From the NCBI RefSeq assembly GCF_000026365.1, contig NC_012993.1, positions 496,001 to 560,000 of the forward strand: 64,000 nucleotides of DNA. The letters are read 5' to 3'. Shown here one piece after another: positions 28,435 to 37,686 of the stretch. Position numbers and translations under genes: made by a program. Under the pieces are notes generated by a model. It was given only the letters and a program-made list of their open reading frames with translations. It made no database searches and was not told where the DNA came from. The stretch comes from Zygosaccharomyces rouxii. Its lineage: Eukaryota; Ascomycota; Saccharomycetes; Saccharomycetales; Saccharomycetaceae. Numbering within the stretch: the first letter of the stretch is position 1; every line of letters begins with the position of its first letter.

Positions 28435-31400
28435 ATGGAGGCATTGAAATGCAAATCTTGGGTTTGTCGATTTTGCAAATCTAAGGAAGGCTTTGGTCCC
28501 ATATCCTACTATGGAGATTTCACTCAGTGTTTCTTAGACGGGATTCTACTGAATGCTACTGGGTTGTTTATGCTCATCTTTGGTACAAGGGAGCTAATCA
28601 AATTGTGTCGTAAAGAAAGTCCAGGGGTTAAGTACAGAAAAGATTGGGTCATCGTTTCAAGAATCTTTCTAGTACTCTTACAAATTGGGTTTGTCTCTTT
28701 GGCATGTTTAAAACTACCAGAAAATAAGGATAAAGATCTCACAGTTACTAGTCAGTATGTGATCACTCTTTTGTCCTTATTTGAAGTGACAATTTTACAT
28801 TGGATCGAATACAATCGTTCAAGAGTTTCCAATGCTATCGTGCTTTTTTACTGGCTAATAGGTACCATATTCAACTCTACAAAGACTCTCAATTTTTTGA
28901 TTAGGCACTTTTACGAAGGTAAATGGCCAATGGGCCATTCAGTGTTTATCCTTACACTTTTCCAAAGTATTAATTCCTTTTTCATCCTACTGTTAGAGGC
29001 AATTCCAAAGAAGAAATTGATGCCATACCAACAAGTACAACAGCATCTTTCGAGAAGAAAGCCTAATCCTTATGACAGTGCAAACATTTTTTCCAAGATT
29101 TCTTTCAGTTGGATGACTGAATTAATGAGAACTGGATATGAAAAATTTCTAGATGAGAGAGATTTGTACAAATTACCTGAGAAATTTGGAAGTGGTGATT
29201 TAGCCAATAGGTTTGATCGTCACTGGCAACATCAAGTCAGACGTAATCCTCATCCTTCTTTCACTTGGGCTCTACTTTCCACTTTTGGACCCCAGATGTT
29301 GGTTGCAGGTCTTTTCAAAATTATGTTCGATACTTTGGCATTCGTGCAACCTCAATTACTAAGAATTCTCATCAAATTTGTTACTGATTACAGTGAAGAA
29401 CATAAGCACAAGCTTTACGAAGTTTTGGGTAAAGTGCACATCGACAAGCATAAAGTTCCAAATGTTCCTCTAGTTAGGGGATTCATGATTTCACTTGGTA
29501 TGTTTGCTGTGAGTTTCACACAAACCTCGATCTTACACCAGTATTTCTTACATTCGATCAACACTGGTATGAATCTCAAGAGTGCATTGACTTCCGTGAT
29601 TTACAAAAAATCCTTGGTTCTCTCTAGTGAAGCTGCCGACATGTCATCCACAGGAGACATCGTGAATTTGATGAGTGTTGATGTCCAGAGATTACAAGAT
29701 TTGGCTCAATGGTGTCATTTGATCTGGTCGGGACCTTTCCAAATTATACTTTGTTTAACTTCACTTTACAAACTGTTGGGTAAATCCATGTGGGTTGGTG
29801 TTATCATCTTGATAGTCATGATGCCATTGAACTCATCATTGATGAGAGTACAAAAGAATCTACAAAAGGGACAGATGAAGAATAAAGATCAAAGAACTCG
29901 TTTAATTAATGAAATTTTAAACAATATGAAATCTTTGAAATTATACGCATGGGAAAAACCTTACAAGGAGAAATTGGAATATGTTAGAAATGAAAAGGAA
30001 TTGAAAAATTTAACCAAAATTGGTGTCTACAATGCAATTATCAATTTTCAATTCAACATCGTGCCCTTTTTCGTCTCTTGCTCAACTTTTGCGGTTTTTG
30101 TCTATACAGAAGATCGTCCATTGACAACAGATTTAGTGTTCCCTGCATTAACTCTTTTTGGTCTTTTGTCCTTCCCATTGGCCGTGGTGCCATTAGTTTT
30201 GAACTCTTATATCGAAGCCTCCGTTTCAATTGGAAGATTATATTCTTTCCTAACTAATGAAGAATTACAAAGAGACTCTGTCCAACGTCTACCTAGGGTT
30301 AAGAATATCGGTGATGTTGCTATGAAGCTTGGTGATAACGCTACTTTCTTATGGAAAAGAAAACCAGAATACAAAGTTGCTTTGAAAAACGTAAACTTCC
30401 AGGCCAAAAAAGGTGAATTGAATTGCGTTGTTGGTAGAGTTGGAAGTGGTAAAAGTGCGTTGATTCAAAGTTTATTAGGTGATTTGTTCAGAGTTAAAGG
30501 TTTCGCTACCGTCCATGGTAACATAGCTTATGTGAGCCAGGTTGCATGGATTATGAATGGTACAGTCAAGGATAACATTTTATTTGGCCATAAATACGAT
30601 CCTGAGTTTTACGAAAAGACAATTAAGGCATGTGCATTAACCATCGATTTGGCCATTTTGCCAGATGGTGACAAAACCATTGTTGGTGAGAAGGGTATTT
30701 CATTGTCTGGTGGTCAAAAGGCACGTTTATCATTAGCTAGAGCCGTTTATTCCAGGGCTGACATCTTCCTCTTGGATGATCCACTAGCAGCCGTGGACGA
30801 ACATGTTAGTACACACTTGATTGATCACGTTTTGGGACCCAATGGTCTGTTGAAGACTAAAACTAAAATTTTGGCAACAAACAAGATTTCAGCTCTCTCC
30901 ATTGCTGACTCGGTGACTCTACTTGAAAACGGTGAAATTATTCAACAAGGTACCTTCTGTGAGATTACAAAAGCTGCAGATTCTCCTCTGTCTAAATTGA
31001 TAAAAGAATATGGTAAGAAGAAACACAAATCAGAAGTTGCTTCTTGCGGCTCCTCCCCATCATCCAGTGAGGAGAACGAACGTGAGAATTCTGTGCCCGT
31101 CAAAGATGAATTAGAAGAATTACAGAAACTGGGAAATTTACAACTTAATGAGGACACATCCCAGAGCTTAAGAAGGGCTAGTGATGCCACTTTGCGCAGT
31201 ATCGATTTCGATGATGAAGAAGCCGTGAACAAAGAGCATCGTGAAGTTGGTAAAGTAAAATGGGGAATCTATTGGGAATACGTGAGATCATGTGGTATTA
31301 GAAACGTCTTGATATTCATGTCATTTGCCATTCTCTCAATGTTCCTATCTGTGATGGGAAGCGTATGGTTGAAACACTGGTCTGAAGTGAATACAAAATA

Positions 31401-33012
31401 CGGCGCTAACCCACACGCCGGTGGTTATTTGGCCGTATATTTAGCCTTTGGTATTTTCTCAGCTCTTTCAACATTGATTCAGACTGTGGTGCTTTGGGTC
31501 TATTGTACCATTCATGGTTCAAAATATCTACACGCAGGAATGGCCAATTCGGTGTTTAGAGCACCAATGAGATTCTTCGAAACCACTCCCATCGGTCGTA
31601 TTTTGAACAGATTTTCCAATGATATATTCAAAGTCGATGAGCTCTTGGGCAGAACCTTTTCACAATTTGTCAACAATGTGATTAAAGTGTCCTTTACTAT
31701 CATCGTTATCTGTTTTACCACATGGCAATTCACCCTCTTTGTGATTCCATTGGGGATCTTGTATGTTTATTACCAACAGTATTATTTGCGTACTTCAAGA
31801 GAACTGCGTCGTTTGGATTCTACTACTAGATCTCCTATCTATGCACATTTCCAAGAAAGTTTGGGTGGCCTCTCTACCATCAGAGGTTACAATCAACAGA
31901 GAAGATTCATCCATATCAATCAATCACGTATGGATAATAATATGAGTGCTTACTACCCATCAGTTAACGCTAACCGTTGGTTAGCTTATAGATTAGAATT
32001 TATCGGTACGATTATTATTTTTGGTGCTTCATCTTTGTCAATTCTTAGATTAAAGAGCGGTTCATTAACACCAGGTATGATTGGTTTATCTTTAAGTTAT
32101 GCGCTACAGATTACTCAATCTTTGAATTGGATCGTTAGGATGACAGTTGAAGTGGAAACTAATATTGTATCCGTGGAAAGAATTAAAGAATACTCTGAAA
32201 TACCGAGTGAAGCACCTTACTTGATCGAAGATCGTAGACCTAGCCCTAATTGGCCTACTGATGGTGCGATTCAATTCCAACACTACTCTACTCGTTACAG
32301 ACCTGGGTTAGATCTAATTCTCAAGGACATTAACCTAGACATCAAACCAAAGGAAAAGATTGGTATTGTAGGTAGAACCGGTGCGGGTAAATCATCATTG
32401 ACCTTGGCATTATTTAGATTGATTGAAGCCGCCGAGGGTCGTATTGTTATTGATGGAGTACCAATTGATCAAATGGGTCTTTACGATTTGAGACACAAAT
32501 TATCTATTATACCACAAGATAGTCAAGTTTTTGAAGGTTCCGTTCGTGAAAATATAGATCCAACTGAGCAATACAGCGATGAGGAAATTTGGAGAGTATT
32601 GGACCTATCGCATTTGAAGAACCATGTGTTAAATATGGGCAATGATGGACTGTTAACACAATTATCAGAAGGTGGTGGTAATTTAAGTGTAGGACAAAGG
32701 CAATTGATGTGTTTGGCAAGAGCTCTACTAGTACCCACCAAGATTCTTGTACTGGACGAGGCAACTGCTGCCGTTGATGTGGAAACTGATAAAGTTTTAC
32801 AAGAAACCATCAGAACTGCGTTTGCCGACCGTACTATTTTGACAATTGCTCATCGCTTGAACACAATCATGGATAGTGATAGAATTCTTGTATTGGATGC
32901 CGGTAGGGTTGCAGAATTCGATACGCCTGAAAATTTATTGAAGAATCCTGGAACTATGTTTTACGGACTGTGTCAAGACGCAGGTTTTGTCCCACGCCCA
33001 TCGAATGCTTAA
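28435..33012 (+). CDS. YCF1: Vacuolar glutathione S-conjugate ABC transporter Ycf1 (ABCC/MRP family)
   Basis: This 1525-residue full ABCC transporter has an N-terminal five-helix TMD0 (EGFGPISYYGDFTQCFLDG near residue 19), two six-helix membrane domains and two nucleotide-binding domains. NBD1 has Walker A GRVGSGKSAL (about 668), signature LSGGQKARLSLARA and Walker B IFLLDDPLAAVD; NBD2 has GRTGAGKSSL (about 1313), LSVGQRQLMCLARA and ILVLDEATAAVD. The Asp after Walker B in NBD1 is the usual degenerate ABCC site. The linker keeps RRASDATLRSIDFDDEE, the regulatory-region motif phosphorylated in S. cerevisiae Ycf1. It pumps glutathione conjugates, including cadmium complexes, into the vacuole. 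I used the ATG at 28435; the open frame upstream begins at a TTG and is not conserved. Confidence 0.96.
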   Translation: MEALKCKSWVCRFCKSKEGFGPISYYGDFTQCFLDGILLNATGLFMLIFGTRELIKLCRKESPGVKYRKDWVIVSRIFLVLLQIGFVSLACLKLPENKDKDLTVTSQYVITLLSLFEVTILHWIEYNRSRVSNAIVLFYWLIGTIFNSTKTLNFLIRHFYEGKWPMGHSVFILTLFQSINSFFILLLEAIPKKKLMPYQQVQQHLSRRKPNPYDSANIFSKISFSWMTELMRTGYEKFLDERDLYKLPEKFGSGDLANRFDRHWQHQVRRNPHPSFTWALLSTFGPQMLVAGLFKIMFDTLAFVQPQLLRILIKFVTDYSEEHKHKLYEVLGKVHIDKHKVPNVPLVRGFMISLGMFAVSFTQTSILHQYFLHSINTGMNLKSALTSVIYKKSLVLSSEAADMSSTGDIVNLMSVDVQRLQDLAQWCHLIWSGPFQIILCLTSLYKLLGKSMWVGVIILIVMMPLNSSLMRVQKNLQKGQMKNKDQRTRLINEILNNMKSLKLYAWEKPYKEKLEYVRNEKELKNLTKIGVYNAIINFQFNIVPFFVSCSTFAVFVYTEDRPLTTDLVFPALTLFGLLSFPLAVVPLVLNSYIEASVSIGRLYSFLTNEELQRDSVQRLPRVKNIGDVAMKLGDNATFLWKRKPEYKVALKNVNFQAKKGELNCVVGRVGSGKSALIQSLLGDLFRVKGFATVHGNIAYVSQVAWIMNGTVKDNILFGHKYDPEFYEKTIKACALTIDLAILPDGDKTIVGEKGISLSGGQKARLSLARAVYSRADIFLLDDPLAAVDEHVSTHLIDHVLGPNGLLKTKTKILATNKISALSIADSVTLLENGEIIQQGTFCEITKAADSPLSKLIKEYGKKKHKSEVASCGSSPSSSEENERENSVPVKDELEELQKLGNLQLNEDTSQSLRRASDATLRSIDFDDEEAVNKEHREVGKVKWGIYWEYVRSCGIRNVLIFMSFAILSMFLSVMGSVWLKHWSEVNTKYGANPHAGGYLAVYLAFGIFSALSTLIQTVVLWVYCTIHGSKYLHAGMANSVFRAPMRFFETTPIGRILNRFSNDIFKVDELLGRTFSQFVNNVIKVSFTIIVICFTTWQFTLFVIPLGILYVYYQQYYLRTSRELRRLDSTTRSPIYAHFQESLGGLSTIRGYNQQRRFIHINQSRMDNNMSAYYPSVNANRWLAYRLEFIGTIIIFGASSLSILRLKSGSLTPGMIGLSLSYALQITQSLNWIVRMTVEVETNIVSVERIKEYSEIPSEAPYLIEDRRPSPNWPTDGAIQFQHYSTRYRPGLDLILKDINLDIKPKEKIGIVGRTGAGKSSLTLALFRLIEAAEGRIVIDGVPIDQMGLYDLRHKLSIIPQDSQVFEGSVRENIDPTEQYSDEEIWRVLDLSHLKNHVLNMGNDGLLTQLSEGGGNLSVGQRQLMCLARALLVPTKILVLDEATAAVDVETDKVLQETIRTAFADRTILTIAHRLNTIMDSDRILVLDAGRVAEFDTPENLLKNPGTMFYGLCQDAGFVPRPSNA

Positions 33013-33120
33013 TTTTTCTCTTTGTCATACATATTCTCAAAGATATAACATATATATGTAACAGATATTTTCTTTTTCTTTCCTCTTCTCTGCAAGAAAG
33101 TTTATCTGAAAGAAACGAAT

Positions 33121-34416
33121 CTACTGTTGGAATTCATTAGCGTAGTGAACCGCTTGATTACCATAATTAGCGATGGCATCGTGATTGCTATGGGGACCGT
33201 TACTGTTATGCGTAGCGGCCGATGATGAAGTAGTTGGATTTGTATGTTTGCCGGATGATTGTTGTTGAGTTTGATGATGGTGTTGAGCCATAGCTGCAGC
33301 ATGAGCAGCTGCAGCAGTAGCAGCTGCAACTTGATCATCGAATGCCGCATTCGTATCAATTTGACCATCACCACCACCAATTTTATGGAAATCTAGAATT
33401 TCTGAATACATCATTACACGCCAAGTATCAACAGGCAGATCTGCATCATTGAAATCCCAATCGAACTGGGCTTCGGCAGTTGGTTCATCAGTTGGATCGT
33501 GATAAGGTGCTAAATATGGATGTACTAATGCATCAGCTGCTGTAATCCTCTTCTTAGGATCGAATACTAACATACGTTCTAATAGATCTACTGCATCGGG
33601 TTCCACAGTCTTGAACCTTTCTTGGAATGGAACTGGATCTCTGTGTGGCAAAGACGTAACAAATTTCAAAGTATTCTCCGAACATATGGTATTTATAACA
33701 TCCCTTGGAGGTGAGCCCAATAAATCTGTAATAATCGAAAATTGATGGACGTGATCTTTACCAGGGAATAATGGTTTACCCTCTATCATTTCCGAAAAAA
33801 TACAACCCGCGGACCAAATATCAACTTCAACATCATACTTTTGCCACGTTAACATAATCTCAGGTGCTCTATAGTACCTAGTCGAAACGTACCCTGTCAT
33901 TTGAGGATCCTGAATTCTAGCTAATCCGAAATCACATATCTTTAGATCGCAGTTCTCGTTTATAAGTATGTTACTAGGTTTGAGATCCCTATGAATTACA
34001 CCTGCCGAATGCACATACTTTAATCCTCTAAGAATTTGGTACAGAAAATATTGAACAAATTGTTTTTCCAATGGTCTCGTTTGTAGAAGACGATGCAAAT
34101 CTGTACCTTGTAATTCTGTAACGAAATAGATATCTTCGAGTGGAGATAAGAAGATATCTTGTAAGCAAATCAAATTTTCATGTCTTAAATGTTTTAATAA
34201 TTTCAGCTCTCTGTAAGTACGTTTAGCCAATACTGCGGTAGAGAATGGTTTCATTATTTTTTTGATAGCTACTGGTTGCCCCGCCAAGGTATCTGTTGCT
34301 GAGCATACCAGACCAAATGCCCCCATACCAACAGGATTTAGATCCGTGTACCTGTTGGTAATTTCGAAAACCGTCCCAAACACTTGGGTCCTAATAAATT
34401 CTTCATGTGTAGCCAT
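33121..34416 (-). CDS. HOG1: Osmostress MAP kinase Hog1
   Basis: The 431-residue p38-type MAP kinase is nearly identical to S. cerevisiae Hog1 over the kinase domain: glycine loop GMGAFGLV near 30, VAIKK lysine near 52, HRDLKPSN near 142, DFG, and the TGY activation motif at Thr174-Tyr176. The common docking region (HDPTDEP near 302) is present. Hog1 is activated by Pbs2 under high osmolarity and enters the nucleus to control glycerol synthesis and stress transcription. The C-terminal tail is Ala/His/Gln-rich, as in other yeasts but with different sequence, and ends in the conserved ANEFQQ. It converges on YCF1, with 108 bases between the coding ends, and is divergent from CCW12. Confidence 0.98.
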   Translation of the reverse strand: MATHEEFIRTQVFGTVFEITNRYTDLNPVGMGAFGLVCSATDTLAGQPVAIKKIMKPFSTAVLAKRTYRELKLLKHLRHENLICLQDIFLSPLEDIYFVTELQGTDLHRLLQTRPLEKQFVQYFLYQILRGLKYVHSAGVIHRDLKPSNILINENCDLKICDFGLARIQDPQMTGYVSTRYYRAPEIMLTWQKYDVEVDIWSAGCIFSEMIEGKPLFPGKDHVHQFSIITDLLGSPPRDVINTICSENTLKFVTSLPHRDPVPFQERFKTVEPDAVDLLERMLVFDPKKRITAADALVHPYLAPYHDPTDEPTAEAQFDWDFNDADLPVDTWRVMMYSEILDFHKIGGGDGQIDTNAAFDDQVAAATAAAAHAAAMAQHHHQTQQQSSGKHTNPTTSSSAATHNSNGPHSNHDAIANYGNQAVHYANEFQQ

Positions 34417-34666
34417 ATCTAATTCTCCGTTTACCTAACCTGACCCTAAACCTGTCTTATCTCAATCACCCTTGATTGTCCATTATGTTTTAACTGTACG
34501 TATCTGTTTTGGATTAGCCATTGCGCATTCAAAATCTTTACTAACCAGATGGAAGAAAAACTCCATTCGTCTGGAGTGACACAGGGTCACCTTTAAATAA
34601 TAAAGAAATAATTTTTCTTTTTCTTATTTTTTCATGATCGACAGAGCTTAACTCAAATCCAAACAC

Positions 34667-35076
34667 GATGCCCATGGGTTCATCGAGTGGTTCGATAAGA
34701 GAACGATCGCACCATTGAATTTGTCAACATCGAAAACGGCTGGTTACCATTTCGAACCATCCAAATCGGTCGCACGACCGTGGAGATCTGTTCTCCGACG
34801 TGTTACAGGACGTAAACACGAGTCTATAGTACCGTATTAAGCAAATTCGAGTAATGTTCCGTAATTTCAGTGCATCAAGCACCATCACCACGACCTTTTG
34901 GACTCAATCTATTTTAGAATCTCTGCAAATGGTCATAACAACAACAGTACGGCTAAATCCAGTAAAGCGAGACCGGAATAACAACCACGATCGTAAAAAC
35001 TGAATTTACGACGATTTACAAGTTCGGTAGTAGTTGTCATCACCGACACGACGACCGAGTTTCACTCGCGTCGAAT
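34667..35076. other. CpG-dense non-coding block of unknown role
   Basis: By hand count about 36 CpG dinucleotides lie in roughly 410 bases, clearly more than base composition predicts and more than in the surrounding DNA. Many sit in ACGA, TCGA and CGACC contexts. A near-perfect palindrome CGGTCG-CA-CGACCG lies at 34767-34780. It could be a cluster of factor sites for the strong CCW12 promoter, an unknown RNA gene, or relic sequence. I could not match it to any RNA family. Confidence 0.4.
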
Positions 35077-35279
35077 GTTTTTGAATTAGCTTGAAATGGT
35101 GATAAACAAAATCCAGCCATTCAGGGACCCCAGAATAAGGTAAAAGGAGAAATGCAGCAAGGGGGACTGCTTGTCCTAATTGATTCTACGGGGGGATCAA
35201 CGGTTTATTGTAAAGTCGTAGAGTAGAGTAGCGTTGCTTTTGCTTAGTTGCAAAGCGATGAGGTTTCTATGCTGATATG

Positions 35280-35306
35280 TTTTCTATGTTTTCTATGTTC
35301 TCTATG
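35280..35306. repeat. Three tandem 9-base repeats in the CCW12 promoter
   Basis: TTTTCTATG occurs twice in tandem followed by TTCTCTATG, about 310-335 bases upstream of the CCW12 start. Related partial copies (TTTCTATG at 35263, TTTCGCGATG at 35307) flank the array. Confidence 0.8.
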
Positions 35307-35480
35307 TTTCGCGATGTTTTGATATTGCCGTTTACGTATGTTGTGTCAAGCGTTGTTACTGAGATACTGCGGTGAACAGAAGGAGATGGAGAAGAAGAAA
35401 TAGAAAGTTTCTACAGATGTCGTAAGTCTATTTTTATCAGTTGGCCAGCATTTGAGGTGTCAATGGTCGAAATTCTCAGG

Positions 35481-35553
35481 TATAAAAAGCGGTCGAATTT
35501 CTGTCCTAAAACAAGATCTGGATTGCTTTCATCTCTTTTTTCTTTATAAAAAG
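35481..35553 (+). promoter_or_regulatory. TATA elements of the CCW12 promoter
   Basis: TATAAAAAG occurs at 35481-35489 and again at 35545-35553, about 134 and 70 bases before the ATG. The upstream copy is at the usual yeast TATA-to-start distance; the nearer one may lie within the transcript. Strong TATA-driven expression fits the extreme codon bias of the gene. Confidence 0.6.
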
Positions 35554-35614
35554 ACCAGACAACTAAGTTCATTCAGTCGCTCGCTTATCACTACAACCCC
35601 CAATCAGAACTATA

Positions 35615-36301
35615 ATGCAATTCTCCAAGATCGCTACCGTCGCTGCTGCCGCTGCCGTCGCTTCCGCTAACAACGTTACCACTGAAACTGTTAAGCACCA
35701 ATCCACCACTCTAGTTACCATCACTTCTTGTGAAAACCACGTGTGCTCTGAATCCGTTTCTCAAGCTCAAGTTTCTACTGCTACCGTTACCGAAAACGAT
35801 GTTGTTTCTGAAATCACCACCTGGTGTCCATTGAGCACTGCTCCAGTTACTTCTACCGCTAACGCTACTTCTGAAGCTCCATCTGCTCCAGTTACCGCTG
35901 CTCCAGTTACTTCTGTTGCTGCTTCCAACGGTACTGCTCCAGCTCCAGTCACCTCCACCAAGCCAGGTGTTTCTTACACCACTGTCGAGAGCGTTGTTGG
36001 TACTGAAACCATCACCTACACCGTCCCATGCTCTGAGACCGAAGCTTCTGCTACCTCTGCTCCAGCTACCTCTGCTCCAGCTTCTTCCGCTCCAGTTTCC
36101 TCTGAAGCTTCCAAGTCTGCTGCTCCAGCTTCCCCATCTCCAAAGGGTTCCGCTGCTCCAGCTTCTTCCGCTTCTAGCTCCACCAAGAGTGCTGAAGCTT
36201 CTTCCACCAAGAGTGTCCCAGCTTCTTACACCGGTGCTGCTGACAGAGTCTTGCCAGCTGCTGGTGCTCTATTCGCTGGTGCCGCTGCTCTATTGTTGTA
36301 A
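35615..36301 (+). CDS. CCW12: Ccw12-type GPI-anchored cell-wall mannoprotein
   Basis: The 228-residue precursor has a signal peptide (MQFSKIATVAAAAAVASA), then the conserved Ccw12 block STTLVTITSCENHVCSE near residue 30 and TATVTENDVVSEITTWCPL near 56. A Ser/Thr/Ala/Pro-rich stalk follows, and the C-terminus is a GPI-attachment signal (SYTGAADRVLPAAGALF, then a hydrophobic tail). N-glycosylation sequons include NVT near 20 and NAT and NGT further on. Codon use is extremely biased to GCT, TCT, ACC and CCA, as in the most highly expressed yeast genes. Ccw12 is a major structural wall protein. It is longer than S. cerevisiae Ccw12 (133); it has a second cysteine-containing module (YTTVESVVGTETITYTVPC) and a longer stalk. 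Confidence 0.93.
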   Translation: MQFSKIATVAAAAAVASANNVTTETVKHQSTTLVTITSCENHVCSESVSQAQVSTATVTENDVVSEITTWCPLSTAPVTSTANATSEAPSAPVTAAPVTSVAASNGTAPAPVTSTKPGVSYTTVESVVGTETITYTVPCSETEASATSAPATSAPASSAPVSSEASKSAAPASPSPKGSAAPASSASSSTKSAEASSTKSVPASYTGAADRVLPAAGALFAGAAALLL

Positions 36302-36727
36302 GCTGACGGAGAAGGTTTAATTCTCTGCTAGCAGAGATGGTAATAAATTTGTTATTCTAATATTTTTGAATATTAATTGATAAAACTAATGAGGCTAGGT
36401 CTACTCTGTGAGTAGGTTTAGTCGAAAAGATTGACACAATTTGTCATGGCTCTATCATAGGTGTAGGGTGTTTGTAGTTCGTTAATGGTTGTACTAATAG
36501 CTTAATCTCGAGACCAAAGAGAAATATTGAGGTTTTATACTGTCATAATCATGAATAATTGTGTAGTACTAATAAATTAATAGAAGTACTTTATTATACC
36601 CTTTTATCGTAAGTTCTTTCCAGTTGTGCTGACTGAATATGTGTTCTGTCGCTAGTGCATGCTTACATGCGTAGACATTAACATTGGTATTATTTCCCCT
36701 TGCGACAATACGGAGAGTGGAAAAATG

Positions 36728-36737
36728 AAAAAAAAAA
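36728..36737 (-). terminator. Pol III terminator of tRNA-Gln
   Basis: A run of ten T residues on the minus strand begins 13 bases past the tRNA discriminator base. Confidence 0.85.
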
Positions 36738-36749
36738 TTAAGACTTCTC

Positions 36750-36821
36750 AGGTCCTACCCGGATTCGAACCGGGGTCGTTCGGATCAAAACCGAAAGTGA
36801 TAACCACTACACTATAGAACC
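36750..36821 (-). tRNA. tRNA-Gln(TTG)
   Basis: The 72-base minus-strand sequence folds as a full tRNA: acceptor GGTTCTA with TAGGACC and discriminator T, D arm with GTGTAGTGGTTATCAC, anticodon arm TTCGG-TTTTGAT-CCGAA with anticodon TTG, and T arm CCCGG-TTCGAAT-CCGGG. No intron. It is almost the same as S. cerevisiae tRNA-Gln(UUG), which reads CAA. Confidence 0.97.
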
Positions 36822-36880
36822 ATAATAGCTTCTTGGAAGTCGGTTGCATATTGTACATCCAAATCACTATAGAATGATGA

Positions 36881-37126
36881 GGCAAAAAAAATTCAATTCC
36901 CAACAAACGTGCGCACCGCCATGTGAATTCCAAATCGGCTTTTCTCAACAAGACCTTGGAAAAGACCAGCTATTGGCTTACAGACAAAGTTGAAACATTC
37001 TTGAACAATTCCGAACATAACCAAGTGAAATGTCCAATGCCGTTTGCATCAGAACGCGACCCCTCTAAGAGATCCTCCCACTCCGAACTCCGGCGCACGG
37101 CGCTATCCGTTAAACTCGTTACGTAA
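36881..37126 (+). other. Open frame of unclear status next to tRNA-Gln
   Basis: This frame stays open for 81 codons with rather protein-like content (for example KTLEKTSYWLTDKVETFLNN) but has no in-frame ATG near its beginning. A second frame with two ATGs (from 36874) overlaps it for 39 codons. I recognise neither. It may be a gene remnant beside a tRNA, a common site of rearrangement in yeasts, or chance. Confidence 0.2.
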
Positions 37127-37167
37127 CTACATAATTGAGTAAAAAAGAAGAAAAGCTAAACACTTTC

Positions 37168-37686
37168 TTACAAGTGCTTTTCAATGTTGCTCAAACCAGA
37201 CACGGTAACTTCTTCAGCTGGCTTGGTCTCCTTGTCAGCGTAGGTGATAACACCGTCCTTGACAACAGCTGCCCAACGGGTACTCCAGGAAACACCTTCG
37301 CCGACAGGCAAGTCAAAACCTAGTCTCTTGACGAAATGGCCACCAGCATCAGAGGCGAACTTGATGTGAGTAGTGTCGTTGACACCCAAGCTCTTAGCCC
37401 ATGCAGCATTGGCAAATGGGTTGTCCACAGTGATGACGACAACTTGGTCAACACCCTTTGCTTGCAAATCCTTAATACCCTTGATGTATTCTGGAATGTG
37501 GTTAATGGAGCAAGTTGGGGAAAATGCAGCTGGAGCACCAGTCAAAATAACGTTCTTGTGCTCAGACAAAAACTTAGACCATGATTCAGCTTGTGGTAGC
37601 TTGCATGCATCACCATCAGATGGGCTGATTGGAATGTATTGGAATTGGAAGTTTTCAGTTGGGACCTTTTGGTTGATCAAAGACAT
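37168..37686 (-). CDS. AHP1: Thioredoxin-dependent peroxiredoxin Ahp1
   Basis: This 172-residue Prx5/AhpE-like peroxiredoxin closely matches yeast Ahp1. The peroxidatic cysteine is Cys59 in FSPTC and the resolving cysteine is Cys28 in GDACKLPQ, corresponding to the known Cys62 and Cys31 of S. cerevisiae. It reduces alkyl hydroperoxides using thioredoxin and also takes part in Urm1 modification in S. cerevisiae. The third cysteine of S. cerevisiae Ahp1 (Cys120) is absent here: the corresponding segment reads ASDAGGHF, so this protein has only two cysteines. Codon use is strongly biased, suggesting high expression. It converges with CCW12 and is divergent from the BTB gene. Confidence 0.95.
   Translation of the reverse strand: MSLINQKVPTENFQFQYIPISPSDGDACKLPQAESWSKFLSEHKNVILTGAPAAFSPTCSINHIPEYIKGIKDLQAKGVDQVVVITVDNPFANAAWAKSLGVNDTTHIKFASDAGGHFVKRLGFDLPVGEGVSWSTRWAAVVKDGVITYADKETKPAEEVTVSGLSNIEKHL

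Larger units (their letters stand above)
34417..35614. other. Long divergent HOG1-CCW12 intergenic region
   Basis: These 1198 bases separate two starts. Near HOG1 are two adjacent inverted repeats (ACTCCA/TGGAGT at 34560-34577 and GTGAC/GTCAC at 34576-34590). The stretch 34670-35080 is unusually CpG-dense. Nearer CCW12 are G-rich AGGGG sites (about 35160-35195), a 9-base tandem repeat (35280-35306) and two TATA elements. I found no coding frame with a recognisable product. Confidence 0.7.
36302..37167. other. Long convergent region between CCW12 and AHP1
   Basis: Both flanking genes end here, so no mRNA promoter is needed, yet the gap is 866 bases. It holds tRNA-Gln (36750-36821) with its terminator and, beyond it, a frame open from 36881 to 37126 of unclear meaning. 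The first 400 bases are AT-rich 3' sequence of CCW12. Confidence 0.65.

Noticed and set aside
37037..37110. GC-rich stretch considered as a 5S rRNA or other structured RNA
   Set aside because: It lacks the 5S internal control regions I know, and no convincing pairing was found by eye.
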